Of a DNA stretch of 64,000 bases, positions 9,043-18,776 are shown in pieces. This DNA is from Proteobacteria bacterium ST_bin12 (GTDB lineage: Bacteria > Pseudomonadota > Gammaproteobacteria > Burkholderiales > Methylophilaceae): assembly GCA_002083635.1 (NCBI GenBank), contig MSXP01000008.1, positions 1 through 64,000 of the forward strand, read 5' to 3'. Numbering within the stretch: position 1 is the stretch's first letter; each line of letters opens with the position of its first letter. The notes beneath the pieces are model-generated. The model searched no databases and had not been told where the DNA came from. It was given only the letters and a program-made list of their open reading frames with translations. Made by a program: the position numbers and the translations under genes.

Positions 9043-9486
9043 TTAAATAGTCAGTGCTTTTGGTTGTTGTGCAGCGTGCTCATGCTTGTCGCCAGCATAC
9101 ACCTTCATTTTTTTAGCCATTGCATAGCCTAATGGGCCTTTTGGCAACATGCCTTTTACTGCTTTTTCTAAAGCGCGACCAGGAAACTTTTCTTGCATTT
9201 TAGAGAATGTTGTTGTGCTGATGCCACCTGGGTAACCAGAGTGACTGTGATATTGTTTGTCAGTCGCTTTTGCACCTGTTACTTTGATTTTGTCAGCATT
9301 GATTACCACAATGTAATCGCCTGTATCAACGTGCGGTGTGTAAATGGCTTTATGCTTACCACGTAAGCGGTGCGCTACTGCGCTGGCTAAACGACCTAAT
9401 ACTAAGTCAGTTGCGTCAATTACAAACCAATCGCGTTGTACTTCGTGCGATTTTGCAGAAAATGTTTTTCCAGAAAAAATATTCAT
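9043..9486 (-). CDS. rplM: 50S ribosomal protein L13 (uL13)
   Basis: Early-assembly large-subunit protein. The 147-residue sequence contains the family core (DWFVIDATDLVLGRLAS, RGKHKAIYTPH, MLPKGPLGYAM). It is a few residues longer at the N-terminus than the usual 142-residue form. Transcription starts from a strong promoter about 100 bases upstream. Confidence 0.98.
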   Translation of the reverse strand: MNIFSGKTFSAKSHEVQRDWFVIDATDLVLGRLASAVAHRLRGKHKAIYTPHVDTGDYIVVINADKIKVTGAKATDKQYHSHSGYPGGISTTTFSKMQEKFPGRALEKAVKGMLPKGPLGYAMAKKMKVYAGDKHEHAAQQPKALTI

Positions 9487-9580
9487 CGTATCACTACCTA
9501 TTTCAATATAAGCTAATTCAGTTAAGCCAGTTCAGTATCAAGCTATGGTTTATCTATAGCTTATAAAAACAAGAGGGCGG

Positions 9581-9610
9581 ATTATATGCTTTTGCTTGCT
9601 AGCTTGTCAA
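9581..9610 (-). promoter_or_regulatory. Promoter of rplM-rpsI
   Basis: On the minus strand, consensus TTGACA (9610-9605) and TATAAT (9586-9581) are separated by 18 bases. The element is 95 bases upstream of the rplM start, leaving room for a leader. Confidence 0.85.
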
Positions 9611-9745
9611 TTATAAAAAATCATTAAATGCTGGTTTTTTAATACTAAATACTGATTAAATGCATTTAATCGATTAGTTTTAGTTGGCACACATATTGCT
9701 AACAATACATTTATAAAACGATACACTGAAGAACAGGTCATCATC

Positions 9746-11602
9746 ATGCATAACAATTATATATTAAAGCAAGCCGTGCTAACCGCGCTTACCGTGCTGT
9801 CTCTTGGCATGCAGAGTCAGGTTTTTGCTGTTGGTTTAGGTGACATTGAAGTCAAATCATATATTGGACAGCCGTTGCAGGCTAAGATAAAAGTTCAAGG
9901 TGTTGAAGGCTTGAAAGACCAAGCCTGCTTTAGATTAGGTGATGATTCAGGTCAAGTGAACCAAGTGAGCCGCGCGCAATTAAAACTAGGTAAGATTAAA
10001 GGTGATGAAGCAGTTTTAACGATTACAACTAACGACGTAATAAACGAACCTATTGTCAGCTTATCGGTGATTGCAGAATGTGACAGCACCTTTCGCCGCG
10101 ATTATGTATTGTTGATAGACCCGCTTTTAACCACTGAACTTCAACAACCAAGTGATGAAGAATCCATCAATAGTGTTGAAATAGCCGACAATATTGTTGA
10201 GAAATCTGCTGTAGCAGAATCGAATGCGATTAAAACAAATCTTGGCCAAACTATTCGCGTTAAGAAAAGTACTGCCACTAAACAAGGTAAAAATAGTAAT
10301 GCAGTCAATAGCGACAATATTGTTTTAAGTGTTAATACAGAAAAAAAGCCTGCTAGTTTACCTATTACTAAAGAATCTAAGCCTCGCTTAAGTATTTCTG
10401 GGGGCGTATCTGACAATCAAGCCAATATGGTTGGTTTGCGCTTAGATAAACAATTACATTTCTCAGCCGACACTGCGCCACAGGCACTTGCTAGCACTAT
10501 CGCCGTAGAAGACGAAGCGACTGTATTGAGTAATCGCCTCGCACATTTAGAGCAACAAATTACCAGCTTGCAAGACCGCAATCGCACACTTGAAGCCGAA
10601 AATAAATTACAGCAGCAAACATCGCAGCCAAAAGCGATATCTAACTTGCCCATAACCTATTTATTAGGTGGCGCTGCAAAATGGTGGCCATATTTAGCGG
10701 GTTTAGGCTTATTAATTGGCGGCTATTTTGCTGCAGATTACTGGCGCCGTCGTCGTCAATCGCAACAACTCGATAACGCAGATGATGTTTGGAACGTGCT
10801 AGATGCAAATTCAAATAGCCTTGTGTATTACAAAGATTCAGGACTTGAAGATACCTTGTTTGAAAACAAACCAGAATCTGAAGCAAATGCGGCTGCAAAA
10901 ATAAGTGCGGAGCAAGAGCGTATTGATTTTGAAGCAACACAAGTCATTTCCGCCCCGATTCAAATTGAAGAAGATATTTTTGAACACAATATTTTGGATC
11001 ATGCCGATGTGTTCTTATCACATGGCCGCACCAGTTTAGCGATTCAGTTGTTACAGAATCACTTACTAGATTTTCCAAAACAATCCGTCACTATTTGGTT
11101 ATTTTTGTTGGATTTATTGGCAAGAGAAAATTTACAAGCGATGTATGAGCAAACCACGGTTGAGTTTAAAGAGCACTTCAATATTCGTGTTGCCGGTTTT
11201 AGCAATGATGAAGCTAGCCCAAAACAAAATTTAGAAGATTTTCCACGTTTAATGACAGGTTTGGAACAAGCATGGGGAACGCCTGCCGCTTTAGTTTATT
11301 TGGATGACTTAATTTACAACAGCCGCCTTGAAACCCGTGTGGGCTTTGAGAAAAGCGTTGTAGAGGAATTAATTTTATTAAGAGGTATTGCCCAAAGCAA
11401 TGTTAACAAAGCAGATGTAATTCAATTGGATGAGAAAAAAATGGCGATTAAAGAATTAAAAGATGCAAAATTAGCGGCGAGCAAAGCAGACAAATTGCAA
11501 AAGTTAGAGGAGTTAACCTTGGTAGAAGCCGCAAAAGTGGACGCTACTCATGCGGAAGAACATGCAGAGTTATTTGAGTTTAATTTAATTGAATATAAAT
11601 AG
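9746..11602 (+). CDS. FimV-like inner-membrane protein, first paralogue
   Basis: FimV/TspA-type scaffold, known in Pseudomonas as a peptidoglycan-binding hub for type IV pili and polar organisation. The 618-residue protein has a signal peptide (1-28), the FimV N-terminal domain (about 29-127, beginning VGLGDIEVKSYIGQPL), a low-complexity linker, a short coiled coil (about 260-290), a membrane helix (about 312-332), and an acidic cytoplasmic C-terminus with the FimV helical repeat region (about 410-550). A LysM motif is not obvious. A second FimV-like gene lies at 30298. Confidence 0.85.
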   Translation: MHNNYILKQAVLTALTVLSLGMQSQVFAVGLGDIEVKSYIGQPLQAKIKVQGVEGLKDQACFRLGDDSGQVNQVSRAQLKLGKIKGDEAVLTITTNDVINEPIVSLSVIAECDSTFRRDYVLLIDPLLTTELQQPSDEESINSVEIADNIVEKSAVAESNAIKTNLGQTIRVKKSTATKQGKNSNAVNSDNIVLSVNTEKKPASLPITKESKPRLSISGGVSDNQANMVGLRLDKQLHFSADTAPQALASTIAVEDEATVLSNRLAHLEQQITSLQDRNRTLEAENKLQQQTSQPKAISNLPITYLLGGAAKWWPYLAGLGLLIGGYFAADYWRRRRQSQQLDNADDVWNVLDANSNSLVYYKDSGLEDTLFENKPESEANAAAKISAEQERIDFEATQVISAPIQIEEDIFEHNILDHADVFLSHGRTSLAIQLLQNHLLDFPKQSVTIWLFLLDLLARENLQAMYEQTTVEFKEHFNIRVAGFSNDEASPKQNLEDFPRLMTGLEQAWGTPAALVYLDDLIYNSRLETRVGFEKSVVEELILLRGIAQSNVNKADVIQLDEKKMAIKELKDAKLAASKADKLQKLEELTLVEAAKVDATHAEEHAELFEFNLIEYK

Positions 11603-11645
11603 CGCGTCTTAGATAACAGCTTGGTTTAATACATAAAATTAGCTT

Positions 11646-12527
11646 TTAAGATGAGTATTTAAAATAATACTCAACTACAAGACCTGCAAAAATGCTTAAA
11701 CCAATCCAGTTATTATGCAAAAATGCTTTGAAGCAATTTTGCTTGAGCCGATTTTTGATGGTTTGATATTGCACCACCACTAAGCCCAACGCTAATAAAA
11801 GACCAAAGTAATAATATTGGCTATAGCCCAGAGATTGGCCGATATAAGCTAATAGGCTGAGCATCAATGCATAACAAAGCATCACGGCAATCACATCGAA
11901 TTTGCCAAAAAAAATGGCGGATGATTTGATGCCAATTTTTAAATCGTCATCCCTATCCACCATGGCATATTCGGTATCGTAAGCAATTGCCCAAAACACA
12001 TTGGCCAAAAGTAAAATCCATGCAATTGGCGGAATATAATCATTAACCGCCGCAAACGCCATAGGAATACCAAAACCAAATGCGATACCTAAATACGCTT
12101 GTGGAATGGCAAAAAAACGCTTGGTAAATGGATAGCTTGCCGCTAAAAATAGGGCTGCAAACGATAACAGAACAGTGGTTTTGTTAAATAGCAATACCAA
12201 GCAAAAAGCCAGCAGACTTAAGCCAGCCGCCAATAAATAGGCTTCCTTAACGCTCACCTCACCTGTAGCCAGCGGCCGATTTTTGGTTCGTTCAACCAAA
12301 CCATCGTATTTGCGGTCTGCAATATCGTTCATCACACAACCTGCACTACGCATTAATGCCGTGCCTGTCACAAAAATCAACACTACAATCCAATCTGGCT
12401 TACCACGGCAGGCAATCCACAAGGCCCAAAGTGTTGGCCATAACAACAATAAAATGCCAATCGGTTTATCTAATCGCATCAAACGCTCATAGGCATCTAA
12501 TTTTTTAATGAATTGTTGTGTATTCAT
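11646..12527 (-). CDS. ubiA: 4-hydroxybenzoate polyprenyltransferase
   Basis: Prenylates 4-hydroxybenzoate in ubiquinone synthesis at the inner membrane. The 293-residue protein has several membrane helices and both Asp-rich prenyl-diphosphate motifs: NDIADRKYDG and DRDDDLKIG. Its ATG overlaps the ubiC stop by 4 bases (ATGA), so it is translationally coupled to the gene that makes its substrate. Confidence 0.96.
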   Translation of the reverse strand: MNTQQFIKKLDAYERLMRLDKPIGILLLLWPTLWALWIACRGKPDWIVVLIFVTGTALMRSAGCVMNDIADRKYDGLVERTKNRPLATGEVSVKEAYLLAAGLSLLAFCLVLLFNKTTVLLSFAALFLAASYPFTKRFFAIPQAYLGIAFGFGIPMAFAAVNDYIPPIAWILLLANVFWAIAYDTEYAMVDRDDDLKIGIKSSAIFFGKFDVIAVMLCYALMLSLLAYIGQSLGYSQYYYFGLLLALGLVVVQYQTIKNRLKQNCFKAFLHNNWIGLSIFAGLVVEYYFKYSS

Positions 12528-13072
12528 GAGGATAGTAGCTGCGGTAAAAAAACTTCAGTAACCAAAATATTAGCGCAATTTAAACTAAAAACCGAACGCC
12601 GCGCCCACAAATAGGCTGGCTTAATGCTTAAATGTTGCGTTGCTTTTTGGTATAAAACTTGATGGGGAGATAGTTTTTTATAGCTAAGAGGCGCACGTTT
12701 AACTTGCGGATTGGCGAATAAAGCCGCACCCAATGGCTTGTTGCCTAGTTTACCAAGCCCATTCCATGGGCCACGCAAGCTTGATTTTGGCAATACGCTG
12801 TGTGCAAATACGACTGGCATATTATTGCCTATCAACAACACATCACGAACCAGCGCGTGCTGAACTGCTTTCAGACCAATCAACGCAGACTCATCATTAA
12901 ACGCTATTGTATTTTTAATCAACACTGGCTGTACTGCCAAATCTGGATAGCGCGCTTTTAAACGGGCCGTAAGCGAACTATCATCAATCAACCAAGGTTG
13001 CATAACGCCGCTGCGCATGGGTTTATCTATCCATCGCCCCTTATTTCGAGTTAAATTGAATGCTTGCTTCAC
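12524..13072 (-). CDS. ubiC: Chorismate pyruvate-lyase
   Basis: Produces 4-hydroxybenzoate from chorismate, the first committed ubiquinone step. The 182-residue sequence matches the divergent UbiC family (WLIDDSSLT, RDVLLIGN, FAHSVLP, GPWNGLGKLGNKPLG). It starts with GTG inside the stop codon of the preceding zinc-ribbon gene (GTGA overlap) and itself overlaps ubiA. Confidence 0.92.
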   Translation of the reverse strand: MKQAFNLTRNKGRWIDKPMRSGVMQPWLIDDSSLTARLKARYPDLAVQPVLIKNTIAFNDESALIGLKAVQHALVRDVLLIGNNMPVVFAHSVLPKSSLRGPWNGLGKLGNKPLGAALFANPQVKRAPLSYKKLSPHQVLYQKATQHLSIKPAYLWARRSVFSLNCANILVTEVFLPQLLSS

Positions 13073-13476
13073 TTGATATGTACATTTGGTTTAGGGGTCA
13101 ATGATTTCTCTACAATATTGCCAGCAATAATCGCAGTGCCACAATACATACAGGTTCGCTGCCTTGAATGTGCTGGGCGTTTACATTTTGAACAAAATGA
13201 CATCTTGCCCGTTAGTTTTCCATCTTCCCTTCCATCTCGCAAATCTATTTCTTTTATTTTTTCTACAACTTCCTTATCTGATAAGTCTGCTTTTTCTTGC
13301 AAAATTTCCAACAGCGCTTGGCAAATCAAAGCTAAACCATCAATTTTAGATTCTAATCGCTGAACTTCTTTATGCAATGTTTCGCCATTTTTTCTTGAAT
13401 CAAGATTATTAATATGCTGCGATGCCTGTAACTCTGAAATCTGTACATGCTGATATACATCCCATAAATCAATCAT
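13069..13476 (-). CDS. Zinc-ribbon protein of unknown function
   Basis: A 135-residue protein with a helical N-terminal two-thirds (possible coiled coil at about 30-75) and a C-terminal treble of cysteines, CSKCKRPAHSRQRTCMYCG, that makes a four-Cys zinc ribbon. No catalytic motif is visible. It overlaps ubiC by 4 bases and lies 27 bases after recG in transcription order. Whether it has any role in quinone synthesis is unknown; the overlap may only reflect operon packing. Confidence 0.75.
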   Translation of the reverse strand: MIDLWDVYQHVQISELQASQHINNLDSRKNGETLHKEVQRLESKIDGLALICQALLEILQEKADLSDKEVVEKIKEIDLRDGREDGKLTGKMSFCSKCKRPAHSRQRTCMYCGTAIIAGNIVEKSLTPKPNVHIK

Positions 13477-13503
13477 CTATAATCCTTAGACTTATTTTAA
13501 AAT

Positions 13504-15543
13504 TTAAACTTTCACCAGCTCCGCAGCATGGCGCATCCAGCGTTGTAAATGCGCTTCTACTGCAGATGGATACTGCTTAATTAGGCCGTCTGCCACACTC
13601 TTTGCAGCTTCTAATAAATCCACATCGCGCTCTAAATCGGCGATTTTTAACATAGGTACGCCACTTTGACGGGTGCCTAAAAATTCACCTGGTCCGCGTA
13701 AATGCAAATCGGCTTGGGCGATAGCGAAGCCATCGTTACTTTCGAAAATCACTTTTAATCTAGCCCTCGCGGTTTCACCTAACCTATTTTGATACAGCAA
13801 AATACAGGTGCTTTTGGCCGCACCGCGCCCAACCCGTCCCCGCAATTGATGCAATTGGCTTAAGCCAGAACGTTCTGCATGCTCAATCACCATCAGGCTG
13901 GCATTGGGCACATCTACGCCCACTTCTATCACCGTAGTGGCCACCAGCAGTTGCGTTTCGTTTTTGCTAAAGGCCTTCATCACCGCTTGTTTTTCGGCAG
14001 GTTTCATGCGGCCATGTACCAAGCCAATATTTAGTTCTGGAAAGCTGGCTTGCATGTGCGCAAAGGTATCATTAGCGGTCTGCAGCTGCAAGGCTTCCGA
14101 TTCCTCAATCAAGGGGCAAACCCAATACGCCTGACTACCCGCTAAACAGGCTTCACGCACGCGTTGCAAAATCTCATCGCGGCGTTCGTCTGACACTAAT
14201 TTAGTCACAATCGGGGTGCGGCCAGGCGGTAGTTCGTCAATCACGGATACATCCAAATCGGCAAAATAGCTCATGGATAAGGTGCGCGGAATCGGTGTAG
14301 CGGACATCATCAATTGATGCGGTTCTGGCTCACCTTTTTTGCGCAAAGCCAGTCGCTGCTGCACACCAAAGCGGTGTTGCTCATCAATAATCGCTAAGCC
14401 TAGTTTTTTAAAACTTACCGCGTCTTGAAACAAAGCATGCGTGCCTACGGCAAGCTGAGCGTTGCCGCTGGCAATAGCAATCAGCGCAGCTTCACGCTCT
14501 TTTTTACTTTGGCTACCCGTTAACCATGCAATTTGAATATTTAACGGCTTAAGCCATGTTTCAAATTTTTTAAAATGCTGCTCCGCCAAAATTTCAGTGG
14601 GCGCCATTAATGCTACTTGCCAGCCATGCTCAATGCTTTGCAACGCTGCCATACAAGCCACAATTGTTTTACCACTACCTACATCGCCTTGCAGCAAGCG
14701 TTGCATCGGGTGCGGCTGGGTTAGGTCTTGGCTGATTTCAGCCACTACTTTTTGTTGTGAATTGGTTAGCTTAAAAGGTAAATTTTCAAGCATTTTAAGG
14801 GTTAAGTCTTTAGATGCTGCAATTGCAGGCGCGTTAATACTGCGTCTTTTTGCATAATGTTTTCGCATAGAAAGCTGCTGTGCTAACAATTCGTCAAACG
14901 CTAATCTACGCCATTCTGGCGTGCTGTGATTTTCTAAATCAGTCAAATTGGCGTCAGGCGTGGGGTGATGCAAGGCTTGAACACTGGCCGCAAAGCTGGG
15001 CAGATGGAATGCTTTGTAAACACTTGATGGCAAGGTTTCGGTTAGCGTATCTTGCTTCAAAGCCAGTGAGATTGCTTTGCGGATATTGGGCTGCGTTAAG
15101 CCTGCTGTCGTTGGGTAAATCGGCGTTAATGTTTCAGCCACTACCGTTTTTTCGCCCACCGCTTTGCATTGTGGATGCACCATTTCGTATCCGAAAAATC
15201 CGTGGCGAATTTCGCCGTATACACGTAAGACGGTGCCAACTTTAAGCGCGGCGATTTGGCTAGGATAAAAATGCAAAAAACGTAAAGTCAATTGCCCGCT
15301 GGCATCTTCAATACGGGCAATCAAGGCTTTGCGCGGCTTATAGCTCACCTCACAATGCACGATTTCGCCTTCAACTTGCGCCGTATCGCCAAGCCTTAAA
15401 TCGCGCACAGCGGTAATGCGCGTTTCATCTATATAACGCAAGGGCAAATGCAACAGTAAATCTTGAACAGTGGAAATACCAAGCTTGAATAAGTTGGCAA
15501 TCAGTGGTTTTGAAAACGCCTTAATTTCGTTCAGTTTACGCAT
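13504..15543 (-). CDS. recG: ATP-dependent DNA helicase RecG
   Basis: Branch-migration helicase that remodels stalled forks and Holliday junctions. It has an N-terminal OB wedge domain (about 50-150), Walker A GDVGSGKT, the DEQH box of helicase motif II (IIDEQHRFG), SATPIPRT (motif III) and the RGRVGRG motif VI. The ATG at 15543 is chosen over a TTG three codons upstream, giving 679 residues. It follows spoT by 18 bases, the common spoT-recG order. Confidence 0.96.
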   Translation of the reverse strand: MRKLNEIKAFSKPLIANLFKLGISTVQDLLLHLPLRYIDETRITAVRDLRLGDTAQVEGEIVHCEVSYKPRKALIARIEDASGQLTLRFLHFYPSQIAALKVGTVLRVYGEIRHGFFGYEMVHPQCKAVGEKTVVAETLTPIYPTTAGLTQPNIRKAISLALKQDTLTETLPSSVYKAFHLPSFAASVQALHHPTPDANLTDLENHSTPEWRRLAFDELLAQQLSMRKHYAKRRSINAPAIAASKDLTLKMLENLPFKLTNSQQKVVAEISQDLTQPHPMQRLLQGDVGSGKTIVACMAALQSIEHGWQVALMAPTEILAEQHFKKFETWLKPLNIQIAWLTGSQSKKEREAALIAIASGNAQLAVGTHALFQDAVSFKKLGLAIIDEQHRFGVQQRLALRKKGEPEPHQLMMSATPIPRTLSMSYFADLDVSVIDELPPGRTPIVTKLVSDERRDEILQRVREACLAGSQAYWVCPLIEESEALQLQTANDTFAHMQASFPELNIGLVHGRMKPAEKQAVMKAFSKNETQLLVATTVIEVGVDVPNASLMVIEHAERSGLSQLHQLRGRVGRGAAKSTCILLYQNRLGETARARLKVIFESNDGFAIAQADLHLRGPGEFLGTRQSGVPMLKIADLERDVDLLEAAKSVADGLIKQYPSAVEAHLQRWMRHAAELVKV

Positions 15544-15561
15544 ACCCAACAATGAATAGGC

Positions 15562-17805
15562 TTACTGAATTCTATTTTCTGAATTGCCGCCTTTAACGCG
15601 GTTAATGCGCACCACGTCTGGAATTTTACGCAAATTGCGCATTAAGTCGGCCAAGTGCACGCGGTTGCGCACTTGCACCACAAAATTCACGTTGGAATAT
15701 TGGCTACCGTCAGAATCTTCTACGCTCACGTTATCGATATTAGCGCCTGCTTCAGAGATACCCGCTGCAATTTTAGCCAGCATGCCGCGCTGATTAGCTA
15801 CGACTAAGCGAACGTTCACTTTGAACAGTTTTTCGTTTTCAGGATCCCACTCTACATCCAGCCATTTATCAGGGTCTAGCTTAAATTTAGCCACTGTAGC
15901 GCAATCATGAGTATGAATGATTAAGCCTTTTTCCTTGTTAATAAAACCTAAAATCGGGTCGCCTGGAATAGGTGTGCAGCACTGCGCAAATTGCACCGCC
16001 ATGCCCTCAGAGCCGCGAATCGTAATCATATCCAATGGCTTAAATACTTTGGTTTTACCATTATCGTCATTGTGTGAATCTTGACCATTAGCTAACAATT
16101 GATGCGCCACCATCAAGCTCATTCGCTTACCTAAGCCAATATCCGTCAAAATATCGTTTTTATGTTTCACACCGTAGTCACTCATGACTTTTTGCCATTG
16201 TTTGTCAGTAATCACGCTAGGTTCAATATGCAAAGCACGCAGTGCAAGATTGAGCATGCGCTCGCCCAAATGCGCAGATTCTGATACCTGTATGGTTTTT
16301 AAATAGTGGCGAATATGTGAGCGCGCTTTACCTGTGACTACATAATTTAACCAAGCGGGGTTTGGCTTTGCCAATGCAGCTGTAATAATTTCCACATGGT
16401 CGCCGTTACGCATTTCGGCACGCAGTGGCGCTAACTCATTATTAATTTTAACCGCTACACAACTATTGCCCACATCGGTATGCACCGCATAGGCAAAATC
16501 CACCGCGGTAGAGCCGCGTGGCAAAGCCAAAATTTTGCCTTTTGGTGTAAAGACATACACTTCATCAGGGAATAAATCGACTTTGAAGTGCTCTAAAAAT
16601 TCGTAGCTATCTTCAGATTCAGTTTGAATTTCTAACAAGCGTTGCAGCCATTGATGCGTTTGCTGCTGCAATGCGGTTAAGTTGGCATCAGAGGTTTTAT
16701 ACATCCAATGCGCCGCCACACCAGCATTGGCAACGCTATGCATTTGTTCGCTACGAATCTGCACCTCAATTGGCATGCCAAAAGGGCCAAACAAAGTGGT
16801 ATGCAAAGATTGATAGCCGTTGGCCTTGGGTATGGCGATATAGTCTTTAAACTTGCCAGGAATCGGCTTATACAATCCGTGCAAATGACCCAGCGTCAAA
16901 TAGCAGCTTGCCATATCTTTTACCAACACTCTAAAGCCATAAATATCGTGAATTTGCTCTAAGGCGCTGCCTTTGCTGGCCATTTTTCGGTACACGCTGT
17001 ACAAATGTTTTTGACGACCTTTTACATCCGCTTCGATTTGCACTTCAGCCAAGCGCTCTTTAATCGCGTCTAAAATTTTAGCAATCACTTCTTTACGATT
17101 ACCACTCGCCACTTTAATGGCTTTAGAAAGTACGCGATAGCGCATAGGGTACAAATATTGAAAGCTTAAATCTTCAAGCTCTTGATAAATCAGATTAAGC
17201 CCAAGCCGATTGGCGATGGGCGCATAAATCTCTAAGGTTTCGCGCGCGATACGTTTTTGTTTTTCAGGGCGCATTGATTCCAGCGTTTGCATATTATGCA
17301 ATCTATCAGCCAGCTTCACCAAAATCACACGCACGTCTTGGCTCATCGCCAATAACATTTTGCGGAAATTTTCTGCTTGGGCTTGAGTCGAGCTTTGAAA
17401 CTCAATCTTATCCAACTTGGTTAAGCCATCCACCAACACACCCACTTGCTTACCAAATAACTCAGCAATTTCTTCCACCGAAACACCGGTATCTTCCACC
17501 ACGTCGTGCAATAAAGCGGCCAACAATGTGGGCAAATCCAGATGCAGCTTGGCTAAAATGCAAGCAACTGAAACAGGGTGTGTGATATACGGCTCACCCG
17601 TTTTACGGGTTTGGCCATCATGCGCTGCATAGGCGTAGCGATAGGCCGCCCACACTTGTTCAATGTCGGCTTCGCTAAAATATTCTTTTAGTAAAAGGGT
17701 AAGCGGGGAGGTTTCAGCATCTGCCGGCAATAAATTTTGCTCGGCAGGTTGAAAAGTGTCGATAGTAGATTTATTAATGCCTGATTTGGTTGCGGATTTT
17801 GGCAT
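15562..17805 (-). CDS. spoT: Bifunctional (p)ppGpp synthetase/hydrolase
   Basis: Makes and degrades the stringent-response alarmone. The 747-residue protein contains an HD hydrolase domain (about 45-195, with the intact HDVVEDT metal motif), a synthetase domain (about 240-360, with the KFKDYIAIPK loop expected for bifunctional enzymes), a TGS domain (about 400-460) and a C-terminal ACT domain (about 670-745). ATG at 17805 is preferred to the GTG just before it. The rpoZ-spoT-recG order is conserved in proteobacteria. Control of the rRNA promoters at the window's left edge is a known effect of its product. Confidence 0.96.
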   Translation of the reverse strand: MPKSATKSGINKSTIDTFQPAEQNLLPADAETSPLTLLLKEYFSEADIEQVWAAYRYAYAAHDGQTRKTGEPYITHPVSVACILAKLHLDLPTLLAALLHDVVEDTGVSVEEIAELFGKQVGVLVDGLTKLDKIEFQSSTQAQAENFRKMLLAMSQDVRVILVKLADRLHNMQTLESMRPEKQKRIARETLEIYAPIANRLGLNLIYQELEDLSFQYLYPMRYRVLSKAIKVASGNRKEVIAKILDAIKERLAEVQIEADVKGRQKHLYSVYRKMASKGSALEQIHDIYGFRVLVKDMASCYLTLGHLHGLYKPIPGKFKDYIAIPKANGYQSLHTTLFGPFGMPIEVQIRSEQMHSVANAGVAAHWMYKTSDANLTALQQQTHQWLQRLLEIQTESEDSYEFLEHFKVDLFPDEVYVFTPKGKILALPRGSTAVDFAYAVHTDVGNSCVAVKINNELAPLRAEMRNGDHVEIITAALAKPNPAWLNYVVTGKARSHIRHYLKTIQVSESAHLGERMLNLALRALHIEPSVITDKQWQKVMSDYGVKHKNDILTDIGLGKRMSLMVAHQLLANGQDSHNDDNGKTKVFKPLDMITIRGSEGMAVQFAQCCTPIPGDPILGFINKEKGLIIHTHDCATVAKFKLDPDKWLDVEWDPENEKLFKVNVRLVVANQRGMLAKIAAGISEAGANIDNVSVEDSDGSQYSNVNFVVQVRNRVHLADLMRNLRKIPDVVRINRVKGGNSENRIQ

Positions 17806-17824
17806 CACATAACATGCTTAACGC

Positions 17825-18037
17825 TTAAGAATGGGTGCGGTTTAAAATTTCCAAACCCACTTTTCCCGCTGCAATTTCACGCAAAGCCAACACTGTTGGC
17901 TTGTCTTTTTGTCCTGTGCTGTGCACATAAGGATCTGAACCATTTGCCAATTGACGTGCGCGATAGGCTGCAACTAAGGTTAACTGGAAGCGGTTTGGGA
18001 TTTTCTCTAAGCAATCATCTACGGTAATACGGGCCAT
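17825..18037 (-). CDS. rpoZ: RNA polymerase omega subunit
   Basis: Assembles with and stabilises beta-prime in RNA polymerase and forms part of a ppGpp site. The protein starts MARITVDDCLEKIPNRFQL and is 70 residues long. The ATG at 18037 is chosen over a longer frame because it matches the family N-terminus and has AAGGA 5 bases upstream. It precedes spoT by 19 bases. Confidence 0.96.
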   Translation of the reverse strand: MARITVDDCLEKIPNRFQLTLVAAYRARQLANGSDPYVHSTGQKDKPTVLALREIAAGKVGLEILNRTHS

Positions 18038-18136
18038 TTGTGTTCCTTTAAATTGTGCGGTCAACTTCATATTGACCGCTAAATTGGGTTAATTGTTATT
18101 AAATTAAGGCTTAATATTCAAAACTTAACGCTAAAA

Positions 18137-18772
18137 TCACGTTACATTTTGAACAAGCGCAGCATAACGCTGAAGTTGTGATGTCGATTTCAGCCTATTT
18201 GCCCGAATAATCGCCATTAAGTCTTGTAAAGCCACATCAAAATTATCATTGATTGTAACATAATCAAACTCGACCACATGGCTCATTTCCTCGCGCGCTG
18301 CCGCAACCCGCTTATTAATCACTTCGACACTATCTTGGCCGCGATTATTCAAACGTTGCTCTAGAGTTTCTACTGACGGTGGCAGTATAAAAATACTGAT
18401 GGCTTGCGGATAAATCGCGCGCACTTGCGCTGCGCCCTGCCAATCAATTTCTAAAATCACATCGTAACCTGCATTAAGCGCACTATCTACCGCAGCTTGC
18501 GAAGTGCCATATTTTGCGCCGTGCACATTAGCACTTTCCAAAAAACCGCCCTCGCTTAAAATGCTTAAAAATTGTGTTTCATTCACAAAGTGATAATGCA
18601 CGCCGTTTTCTTCGCCTACGCGCTGGTTGCGCGTTGTATGCGAAACAGACAGTTTGATTTGCGCATCATGCATCAATATCGACTTAACCAAACTGGTTTT
18701 GCCCGCGCCTGAAGCCGCGGTAATAATAAAAAGATTACCCGCAACTTGATTTAAAACCATGCTTAATGTCAT
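18137..18772 (-). CDS. gmk: Guanylate kinase
   Basis: Converts GMP to GDP. The P-loop ASGAGKTS lies near the N-terminus, followed by the GMP-binding segments VSHTTRNQRVGEENGVHY and FLESANVHGAKYGT. The ATG at 18772 (211 residues) lies 4 bases after the Anbu stop; a further ATG at 18760 gives the more typical 207-residue form. A longer open frame overlapping Anbu is not credible because family homology begins only at GNLFIITA. The gmk-rpoZ-spoT order is standard; the gene before it normally is yicC, which here is 5.6 kb away. Confidence 0.94.
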   Translation of the reverse strand: MTLSMVLNQVAGNLFIITAASGAGKTSLVKSILMHDAQIKLSVSHTTRNQRVGEENGVHYHFVNETQFLSILSEGGFLESANVHGAKYGTSQAAVDSALNAGYDVILEIDWQGAAQVRAIYPQAISIFILPPSVETLEQRLNNRGQDSVEVINKRVAAAREEMSHVVEFDYVTINDNFDVALQDLMAIIRANRLKSTSQLQRYAALVQNVT

Positions 18773-18776
18773 GCTT